64,000 nucleotides of DNA from Spirosoma profusum (GCF_014699005.1 NZ_JACWZY010000016.1:62001-126000), one strand, 5' to 3'; shown: positions 9,747 to 20,700, counted from the stretch's first letter. A program made the numbers and translations. Notes: generated by a model from the sequence alone, not told the origin.

Positions 9747-9750
9747 AATC

Positions 9751-10683
9751 TTACCACGTCCGCTTACTCATTACTTTATCCAACTCTGCCCGCGTCATGG
9801 TGCCTAATTCGGGGTGCTGAGTGAGCCATTTCAGGAATTCGGTTTTGATTTCATCGGTCCACTGGCTGTCGATTTGGCCGGTGGTGTAACGGCCTGATTT
9901 CACCGCTTCAAAACCAAATTGATCTTTTCGGGTGACGAATTCGCAGGTGGTGATGACCTGTTCGGCCATGTGCGCAGGCACGAATAACACGCCCTCCCGC
10001 TGCGCAATCACCAGATCGCCGGGTAATACAATGGCGCCACCGATGCGAATGGGGGAGTTGAGCCCCATCAATACCATCTCTTCGATAAAGGACGGGTGAA
10101 AATCGCGCACGAAAGCGTTGAAACCTTTGATATTCTGTAGTTCCTGCAAATCTCTGGCGGCTCCGTTAAACACGACGCCATTGCCGCTCTTGCTGAAAAT
10201 GGCGTTGCCTAACGTAGCGCCCATCAACGTACCACCCCCAATTTTTCCGTAAGCGTCTGCTACGTATACATCGCCCCTGGTCAACGTTTCAATGGGCCAG
10301 GCGTTGGTGTTTCCTTTACGTCCCTGTTTGGTAGTGCCACGTTCCTTGATGGCTTTTTCAACATCAGGGCGACTTGGCATAAACATCGCCGTAACGGCCC
10401 GGCCAACCACTGCTACGTCGTTCTGAATCAGCTTCCAGCCTCCTTCAAACTGGTTGGTATACCCTTCGTTTTTCAGTACCGTCCAGGCATCGTCCAAACC
10501 AATGTTTTTGGCTCGTTCGAGTAACCCATCGGGAATTTTGGGGCGACCATCCGGGAAACGTTCGCCTTTCCATTCGGCTGTCAGAAAGGTTAATTCTTCT
10601 TTTGGTAGGGTTTGGGCGGATGAAGTGGTAATTCCACAGAGAGTAGTAAGAAACGCTACGTAGGCAATTCGAAATTTCATCAA
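9751..10683 (-). CDS. Exported RraA-family protein (HMG-aldolase-like), paralog 1
   Basis: 310 residues: signal peptide (MMKFRIAYVAFLTTLCGITTSSAQ), about 75 residues of extra N-terminal sequence, an RraA-fold core, and a C-terminal extension. The core shows the family signature GGGTLMGATLGNAIFSKSG followed by the metal-site Arg-Asp pair R177-D178 (GAARDLQ). Cytosolic relatives are class II aldolases acting on 4-hydroxy-2-oxo acids, or the RNase E inhibitor RraA. An exported copy cannot be an RNase E regulator, so an aldolase or lyase acting in the periplasm or at the surface is more likely. A close paralog follows at 10900 on the same strand. Substrate unknown. Confidence 0.8.
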   Translation of the reverse strand: MMKFRIAYVAFLTTLCGITTSSAQTLPKEELTFLTAEWKGERFPDGRPKIPDGLLERAKNIGLDDAWTVLKNEGYTNQFEGGWKLIQNDVAVVGRAVTAMFMPSRPDVEKAIKERGTTKQGRKGNTNAWPIETLTRGDVYVADAYGKIGGGTLMGATLGNAIFSKSGNGVVFNGAARDLQELQNIKGFNAFVRDFHPSFIEEMVLMGLNSPIRIGGAIVLPGDLVIAQREGVLFVPAHMAEQVITTCEFVTRKDQFGFEAVKSGRYTTGQIDSQWTDEIKTEFLKWLTQHPELGTMTRAELDKVMSKRTW

Positions 10684-10774
10684 TTCGGTTGTTTATGGTC
10701 GGAAATGGTCATTTGTAGTTATTGATGGTCAGGAGTAGTCATTTGTTGACTTTTGACCCTTTTGTCGGAACACG

Positions 10775-10866
10775 TTTTTGTCATGCTGAGGAACGAAGCA
10801 CCTTAAGGTTTCCAAACAAGTCGGTAAGAAAATCTTAAGATGCTTCGTTCCTCAGCATGACAAAAA
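10775..10866. repeat. Dispersed hairpin, TGTCATGCTGAGGAACGAAGCA family
   Basis: 10775-10807 pairs with 10834-10866 over 33 bases with one mismatch; the outer 26 bases are perfect. It lies between two co-directional RraA-like genes. Related copies are at 34011, 43997 and 58685, and a variant at 24360. Either a REP/MITE-type repeat or an intergenic terminator; the recurrence of one sequence favours a mobile repeat. Confidence 0.75.
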
Positions 10867-10899
10867 AGCTCCGATAAATGACTACAAACGGCAAGATAC

Positions 10900-11862
10900 T
10901 CAATGCCCTTCCTTCGCCAGATAAGCGTCTATATCTTTTTGGGTGATGGCCAGCTTTTTCGGGTATTTGCTTACCCAGGTGCGGAATTCGCCTTTGATAT
11001 TAGCCGACCAGTCGCCGTGGATTTCGCCCGATGGATATTTGCCCTGCTGTAGTAACACCCGTTCAAACTCATCACGTAACGCCGTCATTTCCGAAGCCGA
11101 CACCAACCCTTCAACTAGATGCGCTGGAATGAACACGACGCCATACTCATTGGCAAACACTACGTCGCCGGGAAATACCGTCACTTCGCCAATTCGGATG
11201 GGCGCGTTGATGGACGTGGGCGTCATGTCTTTGATATACGAGGGATCATGTCCTTTCACCCAGGCGTTGAATCCTTTAGTATCTTTCAACTCCTGCATGT
11301 CGCGTACGGAGCCATAGAAAATGACACCTTTGCCGGTTTTACCATAGATGGCGTTGCCCAGACTGGAGCCAATCAACGTACCGTCTTTGATTTTTCCATA
11401 ACCATCTGCTACGTAGATGTCGCCTTTGGTCAGAATATCGATGGGCCAGATGTTGATCCCGCCTTTCTGGGCTCGCCCTTCGGCTTTTCCCTGCTTCCGA
11501 ACTAACGTATCGAGGTCGGGGCGGGTGGGCATGAATTGCGCTGTTACTACCCGACCGGTCATCGTTTCGCCGGGTTTTAGGATAACCCAGTTCTTTTCGA
11601 CCTGATTTCGATACCCTTTATTGCCCAGATACCCCCAGATTTGCTCCAGTGTACAGTTTTGTAACCGTTCCAGCACAATCTCCGGTACGTTTGGGCGGCC
11701 ATCCGGTAGGCGGTCCCCTTTCCAGTTTGAGGTTAAGGCCGTAACGTATTCAACCGAGGAACCGATACGTTGTGCCTGGGTAGTTGTTACTACGGAAAAT
11801 GTAGCAATTGTTCCAATTAAAAGATTATTTATGAGAGCTTTAAATGATAGTATTTTTTTCAT
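10900..11862 (-). CDS. Exported RraA-family protein (HMG-aldolase-like), paralog 2
   Basis: 320 residues from the ATG at 11862; this start gives a clean signal peptide (MKKILSFKALINNLL..ATFSVVTTTQAQ), while the longer upstream frame does not. It has the same plan as the protein at 9751: DRLPDGRPNVPE-type N-terminal region, GDIYVADGYGKI, GTLIGSSLGNAIYGKTGKG, and the metal-site pair R187-D188 in GSVRDMQ. Both copies keep the catalytic pair, so both may be active, perhaps on different substrates. It is divergently arranged with the dehydratase gene at 11979, 116 bases apart, so the two may share control. Function inferred from fold. Confidence 0.8.
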   Translation of the reverse strand: MKKILSFKALINNLLIGTIATFSVVTTTQAQRIGSSVEYVTALTSNWKGDRLPDGRPNVPEIVLERLQNCTLEQIWGYLGNKGYRNQVEKNWVILKPGETMTGRVVTAQFMPTRPDLDTLVRKQGKAEGRAQKGGINIWPIDILTKGDIYVADGYGKIKDGTLIGSSLGNAIYGKTGKGVIFYGSVRDMQELKDTKGFNAWVKGHDPSYIKDMTPTSINAPIRIGEVTVFPGDVVFANEYGVVFIPAHLVEGLVSASEMTALRDEFERVLLQQGKYPSGEIHGDWSANIKGEFRTWVSKYPKKLAITQKDIDAYLAKEGH

Positions 11863-11978
11863 ATTACAACGGAGAAAAGGAGCTTGCTGTGGAGATAAAA
11901 GGCGAATTGATAAGTAAAATACTGCCATTGATTCATTTTATAGCTGAATACCCGAAAACCAAGACTAACTGTTTCAAT

Positions 11979-13412
11979 ATGAAAAATATCTTCGCCCGTT
12001 TAGCCGCTTCCGGTAATGGATCGGATCGCCGTGATTTCCTGCGGAATGCCGGTTTAGGCGGCTTATCGCTGGGATTTGCGTTCGAGAAAAAGCCATTTGC
12101 CACTGAGCAGGAGCTTGAGTTCATCACGCAGAAAGTAAGCCGTGACTCAAAACCGAATGAACTGAAAATCACCGATATGCGGATAGCCGTTCTGCAAGGT
12201 GTGCCATTCAGCAGCCCAATTATCCGGATCGATACAAACCAGGGCCTTATCGGCTGGGGCGAAGTGCGCGACGGGGCCAGCGCCAATTACGCGCTGATGC
12301 TCAAGAGCCGGATTCTGGGTAAAAACCCCTGTAACGTAGAGCAGATTTTCAAGCAGATCAAGCAATTTGGTAACCATAGCCGGGCGGCTGGTGGCGTATG
12401 TGGCGTTGAGATGGCACTCTGGGATTTGGCTGGAAAGGCCTACAACGTACCTGCTTATCAGATGCTGGGTGGAAAATACCGCGATTACGTTCGGTTATAT
12501 GCCGATACGCCCGAGGCCGATTCGTATGAAGGATTTGCCAAAAACATGCAAAAGCGCCGGGATCAGGGTTATTCGTTCCTGAAAATGGACTTTGGTATCG
12601 GTATGCTGGCCGACCAGCCGGGTATGCTGGTGAATGGCAGCAACTGGAGCGTAAGACGGCAGTGGAACGATAGTGAACCGGGTAAACTGGGAAATTACGC
12701 CAATACGAAACACCCTTTTACGCGCATTCAGGTGACGAAGAAAGGATTGGATAGGTTGGTGGAACACGTTGGCAAAGTGCGCGACATTGTCGGTTATGAT
12801 ACACCCCTGGCGGCCGACCACTTTGGCCATTTCGACGTAAATACCGCTATTCAGATTGGTCGGGCGATGGAGCCTTTCCGTTTGGCCTGGCTCGAAGATC
12901 TTGTGCCCTGGTTCTACACCGATCAATGGAAACAGATTACCGATGCCATCGATACACCAACGCTGACAGGTGAAGATATCTTCCTGAAAGAAGAATTCAT
13001 TAAACTCATCGACGCCAAAGCCATCGACATGATTCACCCGGATCTGGCATCGTCGGGAGGCTTGCTGGAAACCAAAAAAATCGGTGATTACGCCGAAGAA
13101 AAAGGTATTCCGATGGCAATGCACTTTGCAGGTTCGCCCATTTGCATGATGGCGAACGTACACTGCGCAGCTGCAACCGAGAATTTTGTGGCTCTCGAAC
13201 ACCACGGCGTAGATGTTGCCGGTTGGGAGGACATTGTAACGGGCATGAAACCCATTGTGGATAAAGGCTTCGTAAAAGTACCCGATAAACCCGGTCTGGG
13301 CGTCGAACTGAACGAGGAAGCGGCCAAAAAATTCCTCAGAAAAGGCGCTACGTGGTTCGCACCGACCGATACCTGGAATACTAGAGATTCGAGTGACCGC
13401 GAGTGGAGTTAA
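11979..13412 (+). CDS. Enolase-superfamily dehydratase (mandelate racemase subgroup), Tat-exported
   Basis: 477 residues from ATG 11979, which places a twin-arginine signal (DRRDFLRNAGLGGLSLGF) at the N-terminus. The barrel shows metal ligands D280, E306 and E332 at the 26/26 spacing of the mandelate racemase subgroup, and the catalytic dyad H382-D355 at the standard 50- and 27-residue distances. The lysine strand is FLKMDFG (K202). About 50 extra residues lie between K202 and D280, so the active-site lid is enlarged as in some sugar-acid dehydratases. The usual DxH or DxN acid position reads DHFGH. Probably dehydrates a sugar acid in the periplasm; the substrate cannot be read from sequence. 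Confidence 0.85.
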   Translation: MKNIFARLAASGNGSDRRDFLRNAGLGGLSLGFAFEKKPFATEQELEFITQKVSRDSKPNELKITDMRIAVLQGVPFSSPIIRIDTNQGLIGWGEVRDGASANYALMLKSRILGKNPCNVEQIFKQIKQFGNHSRAAGGVCGVEMALWDLAGKAYNVPAYQMLGGKYRDYVRLYADTPEADSYEGFAKNMQKRRDQGYSFLKMDFGIGMLADQPGMLVNGSNWSVRRQWNDSEPGKLGNYANTKHPFTRIQVTKKGLDRLVEHVGKVRDIVGYDTPLAADHFGHFDVNTAIQIGRAMEPFRLAWLEDLVPWFYTDQWKQITDAIDTPTLTGEDIFLKEEFIKLIDAKAIDMIHPDLASSGGLLETKKIGDYAEEKGIPMAMHFAGSPICMMANVHCAAATENFVALEHHGVDVAGWEDIVTGMKPIVDKGFVKVPDKPGLGVELNEEAAKKFLRKGATWFAPTDTWNTRDSSDREWS

Positions 13413-13433
13413 TCAGGAATAAATAATGTAATA

Positions 13434-13462
13434 TGAATAATGACCAGCAGAACCATTATTCA
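13434..13462. terminator. Weak hairpin between convergent genes
   Basis: TGAATAATG (13434-13442) pairs with CATTATTCA (13454-13462), 9 bp, between the convergent dehydratase and epimerase genes; its right arm overlaps the epimerase stop region. The sequence resembles the AATGAATAATG repeats often found between Bacteroidota genes. A terminator role is inferred. Confidence 0.3.
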
Positions 13463-14379
13463 TTCAATAGATTTTTCAACGCATTTTCTAAATCGCCGAA
13501 GAGATACCGAAAGGATGTCTCTTCGGCGATACGTTTATTTAGTACGTAGTTTCCGCCGAGGACTGTAATTGCCAGTTCGCCGAACATGAGTTTGATGACG
13601 AAGGCCGGAATATTTGGTAGCAACATCGGCCGGTGTATTACGTTGGCTATCGACCGAGTTAGCCCTTCGTTCGTGACGGGCGTAGGCGCAACGGCATTAT
13701 AAACGCCCTGCCACGACGTATCAGTCAACGCGTTGATAATGAGTCGGCATAAATCGTCGAGGTGAATCCAGGAAATGTACTGATGACCGGAGCCAATCGG
13801 CGCACCGGCACCCAGTCGAATGGGTTGTGTTAGTTTGGGGAGCGCCCCGCCCTCCTTCATCAATACTACGCCGATACGTAGTTTAACGGTACGTATGCCA
13901 AGCGTTGCCAGCTGGTCTTCCGAACGCTCCCAGGCACGTACCACCTGCGCCAGAAAATCAGTTCCGCCCTGCGTAGTTTCGGTTAAGGGACGGTCGCCGG
14001 TATCGCCACCGTAGTAACCAATGGCCGAAGCGCCGATAAACGATTTAACGTGGTGTGGGTGCTGGGCCAGTGACTGAACAAGTAAGTCGGTCGATTGGGT
14101 GCGGCTTTCCAGGATGTCTGCTTTACGTTCGTCGGTCCAGCGTTTATCCGCGATTCCTTCGCCCGCCAGATGAATGATATGGTCGGCATTCTGAATCGCT
14201 TTCAAGTCAATTTCCCCTTTTTTTACGTCCCATTTATAGACTGTTACGTTGGGCTGAGATGGCTGAGCGGACGTAGCACGACTGAGTAACGAAACCTGAA
14301 AGCCTTGTTGCTGGAGCAGTTGGGTAAGCCGACGGCCAATGGAACCGGTGCCGCCTGTAATAAGAACATTTTGACTCAT
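13456..14379 (-). CDS. TIGR01777-type SDR epimerase (YfcH-like)
   Basis: 307 residues, an extended short-chain dehydrogenase of the TIGR01777/SDR39U1 group. It has the NADP-binding motif GGTGSIGRRL near the N-terminus, the AGEGIADKRW signature and the GASAIGYYGG motif with the catalytic YxxxG-type tyrosine region. A C-terminal helix-rich segment follows (DUF1731-like, FGELA..LGG). Members are soluble cytosolic enzymes whose substrates are mostly unknown. Transcribed towards the dehydratase gene, so not in its operon. Confidence 0.9.
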   Translation of the reverse strand: MSQNVLITGGTGSIGRRLTQLLQQQGFQVSLLSRATSAQPSQPNVTVYKWDVKKGEIDLKAIQNADHIIHLAGEGIADKRWTDERKADILESRTQSTDLLVQSLAQHPHHVKSFIGASAIGYYGGDTGDRPLTETTQGGTDFLAQVVRAWERSEDQLATLGIRTVKLRIGVVLMKEGGALPKLTQPIRLGAGAPIGSGHQYISWIHLDDLCRLIINALTDTSWQGVYNAVAPTPVTNEGLTRSIANVIHRPMLLPNIPAFVIKLMFGELAITVLGGNYVLNKRIAEETSFRYLFGDLENALKNLLNE

Positions 14380-14642
14380 GCGAATGACTCATTCCGACCC
14401 AGTTGGACGTAACAGTATTACGTAGCAGGAACCGGAACTTGTTTATGTATTGGGCCTGAAAAACTTGCTATAATTCATTATACAACTCCGCATCCGCTCT
14501 CTTGTTTTAGCGCAAATACTAATTTATGACAAGCGGTTTGTCCTAAAATTGAAAGAAACTGACCCAAATTTGATAATGGATATTGCTATATTTACAATAC
14601 AATAAATTCTTGTTATATTAATATATTTTCGTTTTTGAAACT

Positions 14643-17600
14643 ATGCGCTCAACGTTTATTAATTTGCTTATTGGGGTGATATGGATGGCATTTTGTCTGT
14701 CAACAAACGCTCAGAATCAAGCCGTGTGCGGAACGGAAATAAGCGCTGCCGATGCCAAAGAGCTTCGGCAGAAGATGCTGGCTCTCAAGCAGAAGATGGC
14801 TAGAAAGAGCGCTTTCACTACGTTGACTTACGTACCGATTCGTCCGCATATCATTCGGAAGAGCGACGGCTCCGGGGGCTTCGAATTGTCGAACATGAAC
14901 GAGGTGATGGCCATGACCAATCGGCAATACATGATGAATGGCGTGGGCATTCAGTTCTATTTTGCTGGTACAACCCCGGATTATATCGATAACGACGATG
15001 TATGGGCAAGTTTCGCCGGTCCTCCCGGCCCATTTGATGTGCCGAATGCCCTGAATCAATATTATGTACATTTTATACAGGGTAACTATGCCGGACTTGG
15101 TAATTATCCCGGTAACTACGTGGGTTCTACTCAGTCTATTATAAACGTGAGTAAGATTGCCACTTCCAAACGAGCCATTGGTGAACATCTGATTCCGCAT
15201 GAACTGGGCCATAATTTTGGCTTAGATCACACCTTTGGTAGCGGTAACGGCACAAATGTATCTAACGAGTTAGTGACCCGTGGCCCGGGGGCAAACTGCT
15301 CTACCGAAGGCGATTTTGTCTGCGACACTCCCGCCGACCCATCAAACAGGCCCGGCGTAGTTGTCAACTACATCAACGGTTGCTACGTCTATGACCCTGC
15401 CAGCACTGCCCGCGACGCCAATGGTGAGCCGTATAATCCGTCGATGACCAACATTATGTCGTCCTGGGGTAGTAATAGTTGTCTCAACGATTTCACGGCG
15501 GGGCAGCACGACCGTATCCAGCAGGGCCTCGCACTACGTCAGTCGCACACTGCCTACACGCTCGATGCGCCAGCAACCGATTTAGCCCCCCCCACAAATC
15601 TTAGTTTAACGTTTACGCTTGCCCAAAAAACAGTAACTGCTACGTGGCAGGATAATACCACCAGTGAAATGGGCTATTTCATCGAACGCGCTACGTCGGC
15701 ATCGGGGCCTTTTGTGCCGATAGGTGGCGTGGCTCCTAACGTAACGACATTTACAGACACGCTCGCGCAGACCGATGTAATCTATTACTACCGCATTCGG
15801 CCGTCCAACACGACTATCAATCATCTTAGCCCGACGGTATCTGTCAGTACCAATTCCTGTTTACCCATTCAGGCTACTTCTCCAAACCCGGCCCGCACGT
15901 CGGCTGTTTTAAACTGGTATGGAAATTTTGGCCCATCGTATAACCTGAACTGGCGATTATCGGGGGCTACCGAGTGGAATGCCGTCGATGGAATCCCGTC
16001 GGCTGGGTACTCACTTACCGGCCTGACGGCTGGTACTACGTATGAATGGCGGGTCCAGGCTGTCTGTTCGGCCACATCGGTATCCGCTTTTGTGCAGGGG
16101 CAAACGTTTACTACGTTCACCTGCGTGGCTCCATACACGTTAGGCAATACCGGCGCTACGTCATCGTCGGTCGGACTTTTTTGGTACGTTAGCTATAATG
16201 AATCAGGCCGGACGTACGAACTACGGTATCGACCCATCGGAACACCCAACTGGAACACCGTCAGCGGCATTACCAGCCAGTCGTATTCGCTGACGGGGCT
16301 TACCAACAACACGGCCTACGAATGGCAGGTGAAGAGTGTATGTTCACCGACCGAGAGTTCAACGTTTACAGCGAGTAGTACATTCGCCACCGTCTGCCGG
16401 GTACCGACTACGACGAACAGCCTGGCGTCGCAAACCCGGGCTCAACTGCAATGGACGCAGCAGGCTTCTACCAATGCTCAGGCGTTTCAGCTGCGCTACC
16501 GTCCCGTCGGAAATCCGACCTGGACAACCGTTACTACGTCCATCCAGCCAACATACAGCCTCAGCGCTCTATCGCCTGATGTTACGTATGAATGGGAAGT
16601 AGCCTCGGTCTGTTCGGCCAGTGCCGTTTCCGATTTCTCCAGTTCAGCTACATTTACCACGGGCTGTTTTCCACCCAAATCTCAGGATCTGAATACATCC
16701 AGCATTATGCCCGGATCGGTTGAGTTTTACTGGTTTGTTGGGGCAGATCCCGGTACGTTGTTCACGCTACGTTACCGCCCGACAGGTACACCCACCTGGA
16801 CAACGGTGAGTAATCTGACGGCAACGACTACCAACAGCCTTTATACGTCAAGGACCTATTTGCAAACGGGTCTACTACCCGGCACCAATTATGAATGGGA
16901 AGTGGCAACTGCCTGTTCGCCAACACAAAGTTCGACGTTTACAGCAGGGCCTACTTTCTCAACGCAGTGCGCAACTCCGTTCAACTTATACCCGACTGTT
17001 TTTGTCACATCGGCCTATTTATACTGGGATGCGGTAAGTCCTGCGGCTACCTATGAAGTGCAGTATCGGCAAGCCGGTACGTCAAATGACTGGACAACCA
17101 TTACCAACATTAATAGCACGACCGTAACGGTGACGGGGCTAAGCAGCAATTCGTCATACGACTGGCAGGTGAGAACCAAATGTGGCAACGGAAGCTTTTC
17201 GCCTTATTCGTCGGTACGTACCTTTTACACCCCTGGCTGCACCGTTCCCACCAATTTACTGACCACCAACCTGACCACTACCTCGGCCCAGCTCAACTGG
17301 AGCTTTGCGGCTGCCAACGCCGATACCCGCTACCAGGCTCGCTACCGGGCCCTGGGCGCTACGGACTGGATCGTTCTCGATAATCTGACCAGCAGCAATG
17401 GGGCGGGCTACACCGTCCTCAACGGGCTGATGAGTGGAACGGCTTACGAGTGGCAGATTCGCACGCTGTGTTCGGTGGGGGAGAGTTCCTCATTCAGCGG
17501 TTCGGTTACGTTTTCCACGCCGGTTCCCTGTAGCGGGATGTACACTCTGAAATCGGGTTCGTGGAGTGATGTGACGGTTTGGTCGTGCAACCGGTTGCCG

Positions 17601-17738
17601 GTTGGCTCGGACGTGGTAGAGCTCAAGCACGTCGTGAATCTACCGGCGGGCTACGTAGGGACAGCGCAACGATTGCAATTTTTTCCGGGTATCACACTTA
17701 CCTATGGAGCCGATGCCCGATTAAGACTAGGTTTCTAA
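14643..17738 (+). CDS. Secreted M43-like metzincin protease with seven FN3-like repeats (copy 1)
   Basis: 1031 residues: signal peptide (MRSTFINLLIGVIWMAFCLSTNAQ), protease domain, seven fibronectin-III-like repeats, and the 66-residue terminal module (17538-17735). The zinc site is HELGHNFGLDH at residues 186-196, a complete HExxHxxGxxH metzincin signature; the Met-turn is NIMSS around M272. The CDTPADP and FTAGQ..RI phrases match pappalysin/cytophagalysin family M43. The repeats begin with Cys-x-x-Pro and end in TYEWRV..VCS. It probably degrades extracellular protein and is held at the cell surface or released. AT-rich DNA with a TATATTTA box lies upstream. First of three tandem paralogs. 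Confidence 0.9.
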   Translation: MRSTFINLLIGVIWMAFCLSTNAQNQAVCGTEISAADAKELRQKMLALKQKMARKSAFTTLTYVPIRPHIIRKSDGSGGFELSNMNEVMAMTNRQYMMNGVGIQFYFAGTTPDYIDNDDVWASFAGPPGPFDVPNALNQYYVHFIQGNYAGLGNYPGNYVGSTQSIINVSKIATSKRAIGEHLIPHELGHNFGLDHTFGSGNGTNVSNELVTRGPGANCSTEGDFVCDTPADPSNRPGVVVNYINGCYVYDPASTARDANGEPYNPSMTNIMSSWGSNSCLNDFTAGQHDRIQQGLALRQSHTAYTLDAPATDLAPPTNLSLTFTLAQKTVTATWQDNTTSEMGYFIERATSASGPFVPIGGVAPNVTTFTDTLAQTDVIYYYRIRPSNTTINHLSPTVSVSTNSCLPIQATSPNPARTSAVLNWYGNFGPSYNLNWRLSGATEWNAVDGIPSAGYSLTGLTAGTTYEWRVQAVCSATSVSAFVQGQTFTTFTCVAPYTLGNTGATSSSVGLFWYVSYNESGRTYELRYRPIGTPNWNTVSGITSQSYSLTGLTNNTAYEWQVKSVCSPTESSTFTASSTFATVCRVPTTTNSLASQTRAQLQWTQQASTNAQAFQLRYRPVGNPTWTTVTTSIQPTYSLSALSPDVTYEWEVASVCSASAVSDFSSSATFTTGCFPPKSQDLNTSSIMPGSVEFYWFVGADPGTLFTLRYRPTGTPTWTTVSNLTATTTNSLYTSRTYLQTGLLPGTNYEWEVATACSPTQSSTFTAGPTFSTQCATPFNLYPTVFVTSAYLYWDAVSPAATYEVQYRQAGTSNDWTTITNINSTTVTVTGLSSNSSYDWQVRTKCGNGSFSPYSSVRTFYTPGCTVPTNLLTTNLTTTSAQLNWSFAAANADTRYQARYRALGATDWIVLDNLTSSNGAGYTVLNGLMSGTAYEWQIRTLCSVGESSSFSGSVTFSTPVPCSGMYTLKSGSWSDVTVWSCNRLPVGSDVVELKHVVNLPAGYVGTAQRLQFFPGITLTYGADARLRLGF

Positions 17739-17765
17739 CAGAGATATCTATTTCTCACAGCATCT

Positions 17766-20700
17766 ATGAATATACAACTATTGGTTAACAGGCTGTTTGC
17801 TGGCTTTCTGCTGTGCAGTAGTGTTCAGTACGTATCAGTTGCGCAGAAACAGCAGCCGCAATCACAATCCGTTTGTGGTACTGAACTAAGTGCTACTACT
17901 GCTAAAGAGCTGAAGCAGAAGATGCTGACTTTCAAAAAGAAAGTAGGTGCCAACAGCGCCTTCACTACGTTGACTTACATTCCGGTTCGTCCGCATATTA
18001 TTCGAAAAAGCGACGGCTCTGGTGGCTTCGAATTATCGGGCATGAACGAGGTGATGGCTATGGCTAACAAGTATTACATGGTAAATGGGTTAGGTATTCA
18101 GTTTTACTTCGCCGGTGAATCCGTCGATTATATCGATAACGACGATGTGTGGGCAAATTTCGCCGGTCCTCCCGGCCCATTTGATGTGCCAAATGCCCTG
18201 AATCAGTACTACGTTCATAAAATACAGGGCGACTATGGGGGACTTGCCTCTTTTCCTTCGAATAATGTGTATTCGACCGAGTCGTTTATTGCGGTCGATA
18301 ATACGCCTAATGTCAAACAAGTTTTGGGCAATTATATAATTCCGCACGAATTCGGTCACAATTTTGGGTTATACCATACATTTGGCGGGGGGAGCGGGGA
18401 ATCACTAACTACGGAATTGGTTACGCGAGGACCTGGGGCAAACTGCGAAACCGCTGGCGATTTCATCTGTGATACCCCCGCCGATCCGTTTACAAATCAA
18501 GATAGGCCCACCTACAATTTCGACCCCAATGGTTGCTTCGTATATGACCCCGCCAATACCGTCCGCGACGCTAATGGGGAACCGTATAACCCGTCGTTAA
18601 CCAACATCATGTCGTACTGGGCCGGTACTAACTGTACGCACGATTTCACAGCGGGGCAGTACGACCACATCCAGCAGGCCCTCGCGCTACGCCAGTCGCA
18701 CACGGCTTATACGCTTGATTATGGGCCAACGCCCATGACGCCCCCCAGTAACCTTAGTTTGACGTTTGCACTTTCGCAGCGAACGGTTACGGCGACCTGG
18801 CAGGATAATTCCAGCACGGAATTAGGCTATTTCATCGAACGCGCTACGTCGCCGTCGGGGCCTTTCATACCGGTGGGTGGGGTTGCCCCCAACGTAACGA
18901 CGTTTACGGATACGCAGGTGCCGCTCGACGTAACGTTTTACTACCGTATTCGCCCGTCTAATACCATCACCGCCCACCTCAGCCCGACGGTGACCATCAA
19001 TACGACTTCCTGTGCACCTGTTCAGTCTACTTCCCCAAGTCCGGCCCGAACGTCGGCCGTTTTAAACTGGTATGGAAATTTTGTGTCTACGTATAACATC
19101 CGGTGGCGCGTAGCCGGAGCTACCGAGTGGACCACTGTGAATGGTATCGCTTCCGGTAGTTATTCGCTTACCGGCCTGACGGCTGGTACTACGTATGAAT
19201 GGGGCGTACAATCGGTCTGTTCGGCCACGTCGGTATCTGCTTTTGTGCAGGGACAAACCTTTACTACGTTCACCTGTCTGGCTCCCTATTTTTTAGGCAC
19301 TACGGGCGCTACGTCATCCTCGGCGGGGCTTTACTGGTACCTTACTTATGGTGAATCAGGCCGGACGTACGAACTACGGTATCGACCTACCGGAGCGCCG
19401 AACTGGAACACCATCAGCGGCATTAGCAGTCAATCGTATTCACTAACGGGGCTTACCAACAATACCGCTTATGAGTGGCAGGTGAAGAGCGTATGTTCAC
19501 CAACTGAGAGTTCAACGTTTACGGCGAGCAGCACATTTACGACTACCTGCCGGGTGCCTAATGTAACGAGCAGCGTGGCATCACAGACAAGGGCCAGGCT
19601 GCAATGGTCGGCACCTTTTCCCAGCGATGCCCAATCGTTTCAACTTCGCTATCGGCCCATTGGCAATCCGAACTGGATAACCGTTACTACGTCCATCCAG
19701 CCAGTTTATGATCTCAGCGGACTTACCTCTGGTACTACGTATGAATGGGAGGTAGCGTCGGTCTGTTCGGCCAGTGCGGTTTCCGATTTTTCTACTCTTA
19801 CTACGTTTACGACGGGCTGTTCCCCGATCAAACCCCAGGATTTAAACGCAACCAACAGTATGTCCTCATCGGTTCGGTTAAACTGGTTTGCAACTGCGGA
19901 CCCCGGTACGTTGTTCACGCTACGTTACCGACCGATAAGCACACCTACCTGGACTACCGTATCGAATCTGACCGCAATTACCAACAACGGTGTCTATACG
20001 TTTGGAAATTATGACTTGACTGGCTTAACGCCGGGTACCAGTTACGAATGGGAAATGGCAACCGCCTGCTCACCAACACAAAGTTCGACGTTTACGCCAG
20101 GCCCCCCCTTTCCCACCCTGTGCTCGACTCCGGTTAATTTATACCCCACCGTTTTTGTTACGTCGGCTTACTTATACTGGGATGCGGTCGGACCAGGTGC
20201 TACGTATGAGGCTCGCTACCGGTTAGCCGGTACGCCAAATAACTGGACAACCATTACCAACATTAACAGCACGACTGTTACGTTGACGGGATTAAGCAGT
20301 AATTCGGCCTATGACTGGGAAGTACGAACGATTTGTGGGAATACTAGCTCATCTAATTTCTCTTCAACACGAACCTTTTACACCCCTGGCTGCACCGTTC
20401 CCACCAATTTACTGACCACCAACCTGACCACTACCTCGGCCCAGCTCAACTGGAGCTTTGCGGCTGCCAACGCCGATACCCGCTACCAGGCTCGCTACCG
20501 GGCCCTGGGCGCTACGGACTGGATTAGTCTCGATAATCTGACCAGCAGCAATGGGGCGGGCTACACCGTCCTCAACGGGTTGAGCAGTGGAACGGCTTAC
20601 GAGTGGCAGATTCGCACGCTGTGTTCGGTGGGGGAGAGTTCCTCATTCAGCGGTTCGGTTACGTTTTCCACGCCGGTTCCCTGTAGCGGGATGTACACCC

